Source: Sulfurimonas sp. (lineage in GTDB: Bacteria; Campylobacterota; Campylobacteria; Campylobacterales; Sulfurimonadaceae). From it: DNA of 40,888 bases. The stretch spans positions 1 through 40,888 of the forward strand of contig NZ_JACUTS010000013.1 in the NCBI RefSeq assembly GCF_014859695.1. The letters run 5' to 3'. Positions 1 through 7,773 of this stretch are shown one piece after another. The position numbers were made by a program, and so were the translations under genes. Position 1 is the first letter of the stretch. The number at the start of each line of letters is the position of its first letter. The notes under the pieces were generated by a model, which saw only the letters and a list, made by a program, of their open reading frames with translations, did not search any database and was not told where the DNA came from.

Positions 1-87
1 GTGCAATACTTTTGGATTGTTTTTTTGGTAAATTAGGTGCGAAAGTTGAGTTATAAATTAAATGAAACTTCAAAAACTATTCTTGTT

Positions 88-122
88 AAACCAAACCAAA
101 CCAAATCAAACCAAACAAAACC
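88..122. repeat. Short tandem CCAAA-type repeat at the element edge
   Basis: A run of imperfect AAACC units (AAACC, AAACC, AAACC, AAATC, AAACC, AAACA, AAACC) lies about 140 bases beyond the 3' end of the integrase gene, inside the integrated element. Short direct repeats near an integrase could be arm-type binding sites, but that is only a guess. Positions 1-261 otherwise hold no open frame I would call a gene, only this repeat and two hairpins. Confidence 0.6.
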
Positions 123-140
123 GAGTTGTCGTGAGACATT

Positions 141-162
141 CGTATTTTCGATAGAAAATACG
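141..162. repeat. Perfect 9-bp inverted repeat with GATA loop
   Basis: CGTATTTTC (141-149) pairs perfectly with GAAAATACG (154-162) across a GATA loop. It lies downstream of the minus-strand integrase and is followed on neither strand by a clear T-run, so a role as an intrinsic terminator is not obvious. It sits 13 bases from a second, longer hairpin at 176-210. Confidence 0.6.
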
Positions 163-175
163 GATAAGTTGAACG

Positions 176-210
176 GTTAAACTTTCTTACGACAGTAAGA
201 GAAGTTTAAC
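176..210. repeat. Long hairpin downstream of the integrase
   Basis: GTTAAACTT (176-184) pairs with AAGTTTAAC (202-210), and the stem continues inward (TCTTAC at 185-190 with GTAAGA at 195-200) with a single bulged G at 201 and a GACA loop. That gives about 15 paired bases. In the minus direction it lies 52 bases after the integrase stop. It could end integrase transcription or be a recombination-associated structure; no T-run follows it. Confidence 0.6.
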
Positions 211-261
211 ACTTGATTTACTTTATGCGAAGTGTAGACAAAATTTATTGTTTTAATTAGT

Positions 262-1737
262 TTAACAGAATTCAATATCTTCATCTTTAATATTTTCAAT
301 AGATATAATGTTTATATATGATATTTGATTTATAATATCTCTCATTTTTTTTATATTTATTTTTTCTTGATTATATGTTGTGAAAGTTATATCTCTTAAC
401 TGAGAATGTCCGATTATATACTTTCTTAAATTTATATCATCACATACATTAAACAACTTCTGTGTGAAATTCTTTCTAAATGAGTGAATAGTTTTGTTTA
501 TATTAAGTGTTTTTTTAATATGTCTATTTATTCGTTTCTGAACTAAATCTTTTCCTCTTGTGTCGAAGAAAATATGTTCTCTATCACTTTTTACATAATC
601 ATTTAAAATATTAAAGATTTTATTGTGAATAGTAATCTTTCTAACTCCTGAGAGAGTTTTATCGTCAATGATATTAAGTGTTTTAAGTTCTAAGTTTATG
701 TTTTCTTTACGAATATTTAACACACTTGATAATCTCATTCCTGTATGTAATAGAACATTAAAGAAGTCCTTTATTTCATTATCTTTTGTATCTTTTAGTA
801 GTTTATTGATTTCATCTTCTGAAAATGAGTTATGAGGATTTTCGATAGTGTTTAGTGATAGTAATTTATCAAGAGGATTAGTTTTTATCTTTTTAAACAA
901 TACTAAGTAATTTAGAAATTGATTATAAGATATAAAGTGTTTATTTATTGTTTTTGAGTTTAATAAAACTGTTTCTTTATCATTCTCGTCATTTTCTTCA
1001 ATTATGTTATAAACTATGTCGTCTATATCTAAACCGTCCTTATATCGTCTAAGAAAGTTGTTTGGTAATGTAGTTAATAAATCTCTGTATTCTATCCATT
1101 TATTTATATCTTCTAATTCATAAATTTTCAAAGTCTTCTTATAATCTAATAACAACCATCTAAAACTTGTTTCATATTGTTTAAAAGTATCTTCTTTTAT
1201 TCTCTTAACCTTTCTACTATATTCTATAAAACTCTTAAATACTTCCTCTATTGTTTCAAAGTTTTTATCATATTCTGTTTTAGTTGATATTGTTGAGATT
1301 TTATCTGTTTTCTGTTTCTCTTTTAACAATACTTGTTCTAATTTTTTAATAATTCTTTGACTTTCTTGTTCATCATCATTTTCTTCTACTAAAAAACCTA
1401 TTTGTAGATTTGTATTTAGACTGAAATCCATTTTTTTTAACCACTTTATAATTTTAATTTTGATTATATTACTATATTTTAAATTAGTAGTCTTTAAAGT
1501 GATTTTAACTATTTTCTTATTTACTCTAAGAACAAAATAATATCTATTGTTGATTAGTTGTAAATATTCAGTGTTAGTAGTTATATAATGATTATAATCA
1601 TACTTTTGTTGTAAAAATGTTGTAAAAAACTCGTCTTTTAGAGTGTTTAATTCTTCGAAAGTCCGTGTTTTAGGGGTTTGTTTAAGTGTGGCTCCGAATA
1701 CTGGATTCGAACCAGTGGCCAAGTGATTAACAGTCAC
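262..1737 (-). CDS. Tyrosine recombinase (integrase) of a tRNA-Asn-integrated element
   Basis: Site-specific recombinase that would integrate and excise a mobile element at tRNA-Asn. The catalytic set is complete: R335 (HTGMRLSSV), K360 (IDDKTLSG), H418 and R421 (HSFR), H444 (IGHS) and the nucleophile Y455 (TTYNQ). An N-terminal domain with RYYFVLRV and LKTTN (about 65-85) and a core-binding domain (about 160-290) precede it. The N-terminus is odd. The only in-frame ATG/GTG/TTG codons before the next ATG (codon 103, inside the folded domain) are a GTG (codon 1) and a TTG (codon 6), both inside the tRNA-Asn gene, so translation must start within the tRNA sequence or at a non-standard codon. 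It reads in the same direction as the tRNA and could be transcribed from its promoter. The gene is visibly more AT-rich than its chromosomal neighbours, as expected for acquired DNA. The rest of the element lies left of the window. Confidence 0.88.
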   Translation of the reverse strand: MTVNHLATGSNPVFGATLKQTPKTRTFEELNTLKDEFFTTFLQQKYDYNHYITTNTEYLQLINNRYYFVLRVNKKIVKITLKTTNLKYSNIIKIKIIKWLKKMDFSLNTNLQIGFLVEENDDEQESQRIIKKLEQVLLKEKQKTDKISTISTKTEYDKNFETIEEVFKSFIEYSRKVKRIKEDTFKQYETSFRWLLLDYKKTLKIYELEDINKWIEYRDLLTTLPNNFLRRYKDGLDIDDIVYNIIEENDENDKETVLLNSKTINKHFISYNQFLNYLVLFKKIKTNPLDKLLSLNTIENPHNSFSEDEINKLLKDTKDNEIKDFFNVLLHTGMRLSSVLNIRKENINLELKTLNIIDDKTLSGVRKITIHNKIFNILNDYVKSDREHIFFDTRGKDLVQKRINRHIKKTLNINKTIHSFRKNFTQKLFNVCDDINLRKYIIGHSQLRDITFTTYNQEKINIKKMRDIINQISYINIISIENIKDEDIEFC

Positions 1738-1763
1738 CTACTCTACCGCTGAGCTAATTCGGA
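1689..1763 (-). tRNA. tRNA-Asn (GTT)
   Basis: The minus strand folds as a cloverleaf: a 7-bp acceptor stem (TCCGAAT with ATTCGGA), a D arm containing TAGCTCAGCGGTAGAG, an anticodon loop CTGTTAA (anticodon GTT, Asn), and a T arm with GGTTCGAATCC. The CCA end is encoded at 1689-1691. It is the attachment site of the element to its left: the integrase reading frame begins inside its 3' half. Confidence 0.97.
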
Positions 1764-1788
1764 ATGCTTAAATGTTTGATAGGTCGGA

Positions 1789-1817
1789 ATTATACTCAAT
1801 GGGTTTTAAAAAGTCAA
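1789..1817 (-). promoter_or_regulatory. Sigma-70 promoter of tRNA-Asn
   Basis: On the minus strand TTGACT (1817-1812) and TATAAT (1794-1789) are separated by exactly 17 bp, with the tRNA 5' end 25 bp further on. This is a near-consensus housekeeping promoter. It may also drive the integrase that follows the tRNA, since no other promoter can fit between them without lying in the tRNA. Confidence 0.85.
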
Positions 1818-1829
1818 GAAGTATGAGGG

Positions 1830-2762
1830 TTACTTGGAGCGTTTTCTCTTCTCGTTTTCGTGCAGGATGAAAAATTCTAAATTTCCGACCTTTTTTATGA
1901 CTATTTTTGCATCAGATATGAGGCTATGAAGCCTTTTTTTGCTCTCTTCATCAAAGAGCAGGTTGATATCATCCATGGTTAGCGGTCTTTTATCCAGCGT
2001 GTTTAAAATCTCTTCATCGTCGTAGTGGCTGTTGTTCGGCTCAGCATGAACTCTTGAAGCTATATGGATGGGAAGAGATGCGTCAAAGAGCAGGGATGCG
2101 TTATGTAGCTCTTTGTAGCTTAGTCCACTTACCGGATATGCGGGCGGGCGGTCTATTGTGCCTAGATCAACTCTTGCGACGTTTAGTTTGAGTAAAACAT
2201 CATTTAGTTTTTTTATCTCATCTTCTGTGTCGTTGAGTCCGTGAACAAAGAGAATCTCTATGAAAAGTTTTCCTTTAAATATTTTGCTAAACTCTATGAC
2301 TCTTTGGACAATATCTTTTATCTCTATACCCGCATGAGGTCTGTCGATTCTCTTAAAAACACTCTCACTTACACCGTCTAGAGAGAGCTTGACTTGGTCA
2401 AGTTTTAAAAGAGAGTTAAAAACTTTCTCATCAACAAGCGTTGCACTGTTCGTGAGTATAAGCGTTTGAGTGCCGTTCTTTATCTTGTTTATCTCATCTA
2501 TAAGTTCATCAAGATATGGGTAGAGGGTAGGTTCGCCGTTTGCAGTTATGGTTATGACGTCTATTTTCTCGTTTAGATGCTCTTTTAACTCGGCAATAAT
2601 CGTAGAGACATCTACGATATTTGTTTGTTTATCAGTCGTAGCACTTGGAGCAAGTTCGCAGTATAAGCAGTCAAAATTGCACTGTTTTAGAGCAGGGGAG
2701 AGATCTATACCCAAAGAAGAACCGAATCTTCTTGAGTTTATGGGACCGAAAATCGTCTTCAC
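1830..2762 (-). CDS. Radical SAM protein, COG0731-like
   Basis: A 310-residue radical SAM enzyme. The SAM-binding cluster motif C28-x3-C32-x2-C35 (CNFDCLYC) follows the N-terminal FGPINSRRFGSSLGID, which is typical of the COG0731 group related to wyosine-synthesis enzymes. ITANGEPTL (about 72-80) matches the GGE-like SAM-contact strand of the family. The bacterial members have no established substrate that I know of, so a role in tRNA modification would be inference. Its ATG directly abuts the stop codon of hemE upstream on the same strand, so the two are almost certainly co-transcribed. A hemE-radical SAM pairing also occurs in Campylobacter as I remember it. Confidence 0.85.
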   Translation of the reverse strand: MKTIFGPINSRRFGSSLGIDLSPALKQCNFDCLYCELAPSATTDKQTNIVDVSTIIAELKEHLNEKIDVITITANGEPTLYPYLDELIDEINKIKNGTQTLILTNSATLVDEKVFNSLLKLDQVKLSLDGVSESVFKRIDRPHAGIEIKDIVQRVIEFSKIFKGKLFIEILFVHGLNDTEDEIKKLNDVLLKLNVARVDLGTIDRPPAYPVSGLSYKELHNASLLFDASLPIHIASRVHAEPNNSHYDDEEILNTLDKRPLTMDDINLLFDEESKKRLHSLISDAKIVIKKVGNLEFFILHENEKRKRSK

Positions 2763-3794
2763 TTACTTTTTGCTAACTCTATGGCATTCAGCTATAAAGT
2801 GTTTTGCATTTTCTACCGGAACGTCAGGAAGGATTCCATGACCAAGGTTAAATATGTGTCTTTTTCCACCCATAATGTTTTGTAGTGTTTCTACACACTC
2901 GGTAGTTGCCTCTTTTGAGTAGAGTCTGCATGGCTCCATGTTCCCTTGAAGGATATACTTCTCACCCAGTTTCTCACGTGCCAGAGCCATAGGAGTAGAC
3001 CAGTCAACGCCAAATACCTCAAAATTTCCGTAAACTTTGTCTAAAAATGCAGGAATACCTTTAGGGAACATAATGATTGGGATATGAGGATATTTCGCTT
3101 TCAAGTAGTCTGCAATCTCGACCATATATTTCCAAGAAAATTCATCATATTTTGAAGGCTCGATCGCCGCAGCCCATGAGTCAAATATCTGAACAACGTC
3201 AATACCCGCTTCAATCTGCTTCTGCATATAGAGCTTTACGACTTCAGTTACTTTTGCAAGTATCTTATGTAGAAGTTCTGGATCAGAGTACATCATTTTT
3301 TTACAGATATTGTAAGTTTTTGTGCCTTCTCCCTCTATCATATAGGTTGCAAGTGTCCATGGAGCACCGCAAAATCCTATAAGAGCTTTGTCGTCTGCCA
3401 ACTGCTCTTTTATAAGCTTTATAGTGTCGTAAACATAAGTAAGTCTAGATGCAGCTTCTTCACCGCCGAGAAGTCTGTTTAAATCTGCTTCACTTTTGAT
3501 TGGGTCGTTAAATTTAGGACCTTCGCCCTTTATAAACTCCAAATCCATCCCCATCTCATCAGGAATAACCAAAATATCGCTAAATAGTATAGCTGCATCG
3601 ACTCCAACTATGTCAACAGGTTGAAGTGTGACTTCGCAAGCTTTTTTCGGGTCATGACAAAGGCTTAAGAAATCTCCGGCTTGAGCGCGAACCTCCATAT
3701 ATTGTGGAAGGTAACGACCCGCCTGTCTCATCATCCAAACAGGAGTGTATGGAGTCTCTTTGCCAAAACATGCATCTACAAATATTTTACTCAT
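2763..3794 (-). CDS. hemE: Uroporphyrinogen III decarboxylase
   Basis: Cytoplasmic haem-pathway enzyme removing the four acetate carboxyls of uroporphyrinogen III to give coproporphyrinogen III. The 343-residue length is normal for HemE. The signature [13 protein letters not shown] (20-32) carries the substrate-binding arginines R23 and R27, and the catalytic aspartate is in [12 protein letters not shown] (D73). [16 protein letters not shown] and the C-terminal FNLGHGI are also characteristic. It is followed without a gap by the radical SAM gene, forming a two-gene unit. Nothing unusual is seen in the gene itself. Confidence 0.97.
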   Translation of the reverse strand: MSKIFVDACFGKETPYTPVWMMRQAGRYLPQYMEVRAQAGDFLSLCHDPKKACEVTLQPVDIVGVDAAILFSDILVIPDEMGMDLEFIKGEGPKFNDPIKSEADLNRLLGGEEAASRLTYVYDTIKLIKEQLADDKALIGFCGAPWTLATYMIEGEGTKTYNICKKMMYSDPELLHKILAKVTEVVKLYMQKQIEAGIDVVQIFDSWAAAIEPSKYDEFSWKYMVEIADYLKAKYPHIPIIMFPKGIPAFLDKVYGNFEVFGVDWSTPMALAREKLGEKYILQGNMEPCRLYSKEATTECVETLQNIMGGKRHIFNLGHGILPDVPVENAKHFIAECHRVSKK

Positions 3795-3842
3795 TGATTG
3801 CCTTTATATAAGTGAATTTTTAGTGAGGGCGGTAGCCCAGAT

Positions 3843-3870
3843 AAAGAGAGAAGTTCCCCATTCTCTCTTT
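3843..3870 (-). terminator. Inverted repeat behind the yqhA-like gene, possible terminator
   Basis: AAAGAGAGAA (3843-3852) and TTCTCTCTTT (3861-3870) form a perfect 10-bp stem around an 8-base loop, directly after the stop of the YqhA-like gene. No T-run follows on the minus strand, so this is at best a weak intrinsic terminator separating asd-yqhA from hemE. Confidence 0.4.
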
Positions 3871-3876
3871 GAGTAA

Positions 3877-4395
3877 TTAATGACTTTTTCCTACTTTGCC
3901 TAAGAAGAAAAGTCCAATTGCTACAGCAGTAATTGATAGCGCTAAGTATAGCATATCAAGCGCACCATTATACTCTATATGACCAACTTTTTGAAAAAAG
4001 CCTACAACAAGTACCATTACTATTACTTTTGATATTTTGTCTTTTAACTGATCAAGAGAGTGGATTGCCAAAAGTTGAGTCTCGTCATGTTTGGACTCTT
4101 TTGCAGGGTCGATTTCAGATATAAAAAGCTCATATAGACCAAAAGAGAAAAGGAGCATAACTACGCCGATAAGATAGAGATCAACTGCTCCTATAATTCC
4201 GCTTATAATGTTTTCATGAAAATGCTCTGGATGCTCATGATTTAGGTAAGTCGTAATAATATATTTCGCAGTATCGTAGATATCAAAGCTTGCAACGATA
4301 AAGAGTGAAACAGCTCCAACAAGACCGAAAAATACTGCAAGAATTACAATAAACCTTGAATTCCATAAAACATTTTCAAATATTCTCTCTAACAT
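3877..4395 (-). CDS. YqhA/UPF0114-family membrane protein
   Basis: A 172-residue integral membrane protein of the UPF0114 (YqhA) family. The N-terminus (LERIFENVLWNSRFIVILAV) with a first membrane segment around 13-35, a second near 65-92, then a charged linker (ESKHDETQ) and two further hydrophobic segments near 122-140 and 145-167 match the usual family layout. The linker phrase LAIHSLDQLKDKISKVIVMV is also family-like. The function is unknown. It starts 3 bases after the asd stop, so it is probably co-transcribed with asd. Confidence 0.8.
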   Translation of the reverse strand: MLERIFENVLWNSRFIVILAVFFGLVGAVSLFIVASFDIYDTAKYIITTYLNHEHPEHFHENIISGIIGAVDLYLIGVVMLLFSFGLYELFISEIDPAKESKHDETQLLAIHSLDQLKDKISKVIVMVLVVGFFQKVGHIEYNGALDMLYLALSITAVAIGLFFLGKVGKSH

Positions 4396-4398
4396 TTT

Positions 4399-5433
4399 TT
4401 ATTTCTCCTCTTCCATCTCTACCCATTTTTGGGCAATTCTAACTGCATTTGTAGCCGCACCTACTCTCAAGTTGTCCGCAACTATAAACATATGCAGCAT
4501 ATTTTTTGAGAAGGTATCGTTTCTAATACGTCCTACAAATGTCTCGTTTTTCTCTAAAGATATTGACGGCATAGGGTAAATAGATTCACTCGGATTGTCC
4601 AAAACAATGATGTTTGGAGCTTTTTTAAGAAGTTCTCTCGCTTCGTTTGCATCAACATCTTGAGCGAATGTAAGGGTAAGAGCCTCTGCATGACCGCGAA
4701 GAGTAGGGACACGAACACATGTCGCACTTAGAGGAATTTCTCTATGCATGATTTTAGTGGTCTCGTTTACCATCTTCATCTCCTCTTTTGTGTAACCGTT
4801 TTCTAGAAAAACATCTATTTGAGGGATTACATTTAGAGCGATTTGGTGTTTAAACGCTTTGTGTTCACTATCGCCGAGTTTAAATGAAAAGAAATCTTTC
4901 ATCTGTGTTACAAGCTCTTCCATGGCGCTTTTCCCCGCACCTGAAGTCGCCTGATATGTGCTAACGTCAACCCTTGTCAAGGTGTATGCTTCATCAAGAG
5001 GTTTCAGCGCTTGAACCATCTGGATTGTTGAACAGTTAGGATTTGCGATAATTCCCGATTTTTTCCATTTTGCAATATCCTCAGGATTGACTTCTGGCAC
5101 TACAAGAGGGATGTTCTTATCCATTCTAAAGTGAGAAGTGTTGTCGATTACGACTGCTCCTGCTCTCACGGCAGCCTCCGCAAACTGAGCGCTTACGCTT
5201 CCTCCTGCAGAAAAAAGAGCAATCTCTATATTTTCTTCTTCAAAAACAGTGTCGGTAAGCTCTTTGATTGCTATCTCTCTGTTTCCAAACTCGACACTCT
5301 TTCCTAGGCTTCTAGAGCTAGCTAGCGGAACAAGCTTGTTGATTGGAAAAGAGACCTCATGCAAAATTGCCAATATCTCTTCACCGACGGCTCCGTTTGC
5401 TCCGACTACCGCTACATTATATTTTTTTGACAC
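4399..5433 (-). CDS. asd: Aspartate-semialdehyde dehydrogenase
   Basis: Reduces aspartyl phosphate to aspartate semialdehyde with NADPH, the branch-point step for diaminopimelate/lysine, methionine and threonine. The N-terminal NADP fold motif is VVGANGAVGEEIL (9-21). The catalytic cysteine is C134 in ANPNCSTIQ, and GAGKSAMEEL and the HxxR-like MHREIPLSATCVRVP follow as in the family. The length of 344 residues is normal. The gene lies 9 bases downstream of flgR and 3 bases upstream of the yqhA-like gene, in the order seen in C. jejuni (Cj1023 asd next to flgR). Confidence 0.96.
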   Translation of the reverse strand: MSKKYNVAVVGANGAVGEEILAILHEVSFPINKLVPLASSRSLGKSVEFGNREIAIKELTDTVFEEENIEIALFSAGGSVSAQFAEAAVRAGAVVIDNTSHFRMDKNIPLVVPEVNPEDIAKWKKSGIIANPNCSTIQMVQALKPLDEAYTLTRVDVSTYQATSGAGKSAMEELVTQMKDFFSFKLGDSEHKAFKHQIALNVIPQIDVFLENGYTKEEMKMVNETTKIMHREIPLSATCVRVPTLRGHAEALTLTFAQDVDANEARELLKKAPNIIVLDNPSESIYPMPSISLEKNETFVGRIRNDTFSKNMLHMFIVADNLRVGAATNAVRIAQKWVEMEEEK

Positions 5434-5442
5434 TTCTACTCC

Positions 5443-6735
5443 TTATAGTTTATAATTTTTAATCTTTTTTTCTAAATTTGCTCTGCTCATGCCGAGTGTT
5501 TTGGAAGCTTTCTCAACATCGCCATTAGTAGAGGTCAACACCTCTTCAATCAGCTCTTTTTCCATAGACGCGATATCTTTTGTATTTATGAGTCCTCTTT
5601 GCTCCAAAAAGAGCTCATCTGGTGTTATTTCACTCTCTTCGCTCAAAATCACAGCTCTCTCAACAACGGAGATAAGTTCTCTTATATTGCCAGGCCAGTG
5701 GTAATCTAGTAGCTGTTTTATAGCCTCATCTGAAAAGCTTTTTAAATCAAAACCGTATTTTATACAATTTTGCTCTAAAACTTTTTGCGCTATCTGCAAT
5801 ATTTCATCTTTTCTCTCTCTTAGAGGCGGAATACTTACAGGAATTGTATTGAGACGAAAATAGAGGTCGTTTCTAAATTCGCCTTTTTTTATTCTCTCGT
5901 TTAGATCCGCATTTGTAGCAGAGATAACTCTAATGTCTATTTTTATGCCTTTTGATGAACCTAATCTTCGCACCTCTTTTTCTTGAAGCGCACGAAGGAT
6001 TTTAGCTTGAACGCCGTAGGGCATCTCACCAATCTCATCTAAAAACAGTGTTCCGCCGTTTGCCTGTTCAAACTGTCCCGCTTTTGCTTCGCTTGCATCT
6101 GTGAAAGCACCCTTTTCAAAACCAAACAGCTCGCTCTCAATAAGGTTGTCTGGGATTGCTGCCATATTGATAGCTACAAAAGGCTTTTTTGCTCTAGGAG
6201 AATTTTTATGGATGTAAGAGGCAAAAACCTCTTTGCCTACACCGCTCTCTCCCAAAAGAAGAATACTTGCATCGGTTTTTGAGGCTTTGTCTGCAATTTT
6301 AAGAGCTGCTTCTAAAGCTTTTGAAGTTCCATAAAAACTGCTCGCTGCGTTATTGTCACTATTTTGAGGTAGCGTTTTTTTTACTTTTTGTATCTTGTCT
6401 TCTCTTTTGATTGCGTTTATAAGCGTATCCACGTCAAAAGGTTTTAGCAAGAAGTCTTTAACTCCGAGGTGAATCGACTCAATGGCTCTTTGAAGAGTTG
6501 CGTTACCGGTCATTATGATTACTTCAAACTTTCCGCCGAGCGTTTTAACAAACTCTATACCATCCATGCCGGGCATATTTATGTCTGTAATAACGAGGTT
6601 AAAGCTATCGTCAATACCTTTTAGTGCATCTTTTGCATTTTTAAATGTTTGAATTTCAAACTCTTTATAGTCGCTCATAGCGATTTCAAGAGATTTTCTC
6701 ATATTGATATCATCTTCAACTATTGCAATTTTCAC
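5443..6735 (-). CDS. flgR: Sigma-54-dependent flagellar response regulator FlgR
   Basis: NtrC-type activator of sigma-54 flagellar genes, known in Campylobacter to be phosphorylated by FlgS. Receiver domain 1-115 has acidic E7-D8-D9, phospho-acceptor D51 (ITDINMPG), T76 and K98. The AAA+ domain has Walker A GESGVGKE (162-169) and the sigma-54 contact loop GAFTDA. It ends in a Fis-type helix-turn-helix ([21 protein letters not shown]). Length (430) is like C. jejuni FlgR and unlike the H. pylori protein, which lacks the DNA-binding end. The assignment to FlgR rather than another NtrC-type regulator rests on the neighbours: asd downstream and flgQ, flgP, gyrA upstream, as in C. jejuni. The partner kinase is not in this window. 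Confidence 0.88.
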   Translation of the reverse strand: MKIAIVEDDINMRKSLEIAMSDYKEFEIQTFKNAKDALKGIDDSFNLVITDINMPGMDGIEFVKTLGGKFEVIIMTGNATLQRAIESIHLGVKDFLLKPFDVDTLINAIKREDKIQKVKKTLPQNSDNNAASSFYGTSKALEAALKIADKASKTDASILLLGESGVGKEVFASYIHKNSPRAKKPFVAINMAAIPDNLIESELFGFEKGAFTDASEAKAGQFEQANGGTLFLDEIGEMPYGVQAKILRALQEKEVRRLGSSKGIKIDIRVISATNADLNERIKKGEFRNDLYFRLNTIPVSIPPLRERKDEILQIAQKVLEQNCIKYGFDLKSFSDEAIKQLLDYHWPGNIRELISVVERAVILSEESEITPDELFLEQRGLINTKDIASMEKELIEEVLTSTNGDVEKASKTLGMSRANLEKKIKNYKL

Positions 6736-6769
6736 TAAAAAGCCTTAGGATTTGAGTGTTTTGGCACCC

Positions 6770-7183
6770 TTATTTTAAAGGTGCGATTGTAGCAAAATTA
6801 TCATTAAAGTCGACTTTGAAGCAAGTCGTCTTAAGTGTCAGTACCGTTGTATAGCTGTTTTGCAGATTTATTGTTTTCTCGTCGTGGTTAACGTGCATAC
6901 CGAGTTTATGAATATACTCTATAAACTCTTGGGGGTTTTTAGATATAAGTTTTTTTAAATTATCTTCAGAACTATTTTGTAAAATAAACTCCTCTTGCGG
7001 AGTTCCTTCACATTTTGTCATTGCTTTGGAGATAAGCAGTGTTTCGTTGTAGAGAATTGCATCTTTTACTATATATTTGTAAGAGATAAGGTACTCGCTT
7101 GCACTAAGTGCGAGCGAGCTAAAGAGTATGACTACTGAGCAAAGTCTGCGTGAGAAATTAAGATTTCCATCTCTACTTCGCAT
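6770..7183 (-). CDS. flgQ: FlgQ-like exported flagellar protein
   Basis: A 137-residue protein with an N-terminal signal sequence (basic FSRRL, then a hydrophobic CSVVILFSSLALSA; likely cleavage near residue 28). No conserved catalytic motif is visible. Position is the main evidence: in C. jejuni the gene between flgR and flgP is flgQ (Cj1025), needed for motility and for FlgP stability or localisation. The start overlaps the end of flgP by 52 bases in another frame. I see no alternative ATG, GTG or TTG before the signal peptide, and AAGAGGG precedes the ATG, so the overlap looks real and suggests translational coupling. The sequence assignment alone is weak; the synteny is good. Confidence 0.7.
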   Translation of the reverse strand: MRSRDGNLNFSRRLCSVVILFSSLALSASEYLISYKYIVKDAILYNETLLISKAMTKCEGTPQEEFILQNSSEDNLKKLISKNPQEFIEYIHKLGMHVNHDEKTINLQNSYTTVLTLKTTCFKVDFNDNFATIAPLK

Positions 7184-7728
7184 AAGCCCTCTTTAAAAGT
7201 GGTCTCGACGATGTCTGCATTTCTTACCATAGCTTGAACGTAGGTGCGTACAGTTGATCTTTGAACCATCATATTTTTAATGGTATCTTGTCCATCTATA
7301 CGAACACCTTTGACTTTTTCTGCAATAGCTCTATACGCGTCAGCAATAGCCGCTCTTTTTGCAAGTGCGTAAGCTTGGGCCGGAGATGATGTGTTCATCG
7401 GAGCAACACCTTGCCCGATAACAGATATATGTACGCTCTTGTTTTTTCTTAAAACTTCTTCTTTAGCTGTAGCAGTTGCTATCTCTTCTTCTTTCTCGGC
7501 TTTAGCAACAGCCAACTCTTCTACAACTCTTTGGCTCTCTTTTTTTGCCTCACACGCTTGAGCTGTCGCTTGGGCAGCATCTAGTTTTGCTTGAGCTATT
7601 TCAGCTCTTACCTTGGATAGCTCCGCATTTGTCTGCTCAATTGCCGCAGCATCTACGGTTTGAACTTTGTCTGCTCCAGAGAGTGTCGAAATACTTAAAA
7701 GCATTGCAATCAGTATGGAATATTTCAT
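7132..7728 (-). CDS. flgP: FlgP-like LPP20-domain flagellar protein, non-lipidated form
   Basis: 198 residues from the ATG at 7728, chosen because AAGGG lies 7 bases upstream and a signal peptide begins there; an upstream start would add 14 residues with no purpose. The signal is MKYSILIAMLLSISTLSGA. The C-terminal half (about 100-195) is an LPP20/FlgP-type domain with KGVRIDGQDTIKNMM and TYVQAMVRNADIVE. In C. jejuni FlgP is an outer-membrane lipoprotein forming the basal disk around the flagellar motor. Two differences show here: there is no lipobox cysteine after the signal peptide, and an Ala/Glu/Lys-rich heptad-like stretch (about 30-97), probably coiled coil, lies between signal and domain. 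It follows gyrA by 45 bases and overlaps flgQ. Confidence 0.82.
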   Translation of the reverse strand: MKYSILIAMLLSISTLSGADKVQTVDAAAIEQTNAELSKVRAEIAQAKLDAAQATAQACEAKKESQRVVEELAVAKAEKEEEIATATAKEEVLRKNKSVHISVIGQGVAPMNTSSPAQAYALAKRAAIADAYRAIAEKVKGVRIDGQDTIKNMMVQRSTVRTYVQAMVRNADIVETTFKEGLCEVEMEILISHADFAQ

Positions 7729-7773
7729 TGTTTGTCCCTTGACATGGTTTTTATACTGCAGTAACAGCAACTA

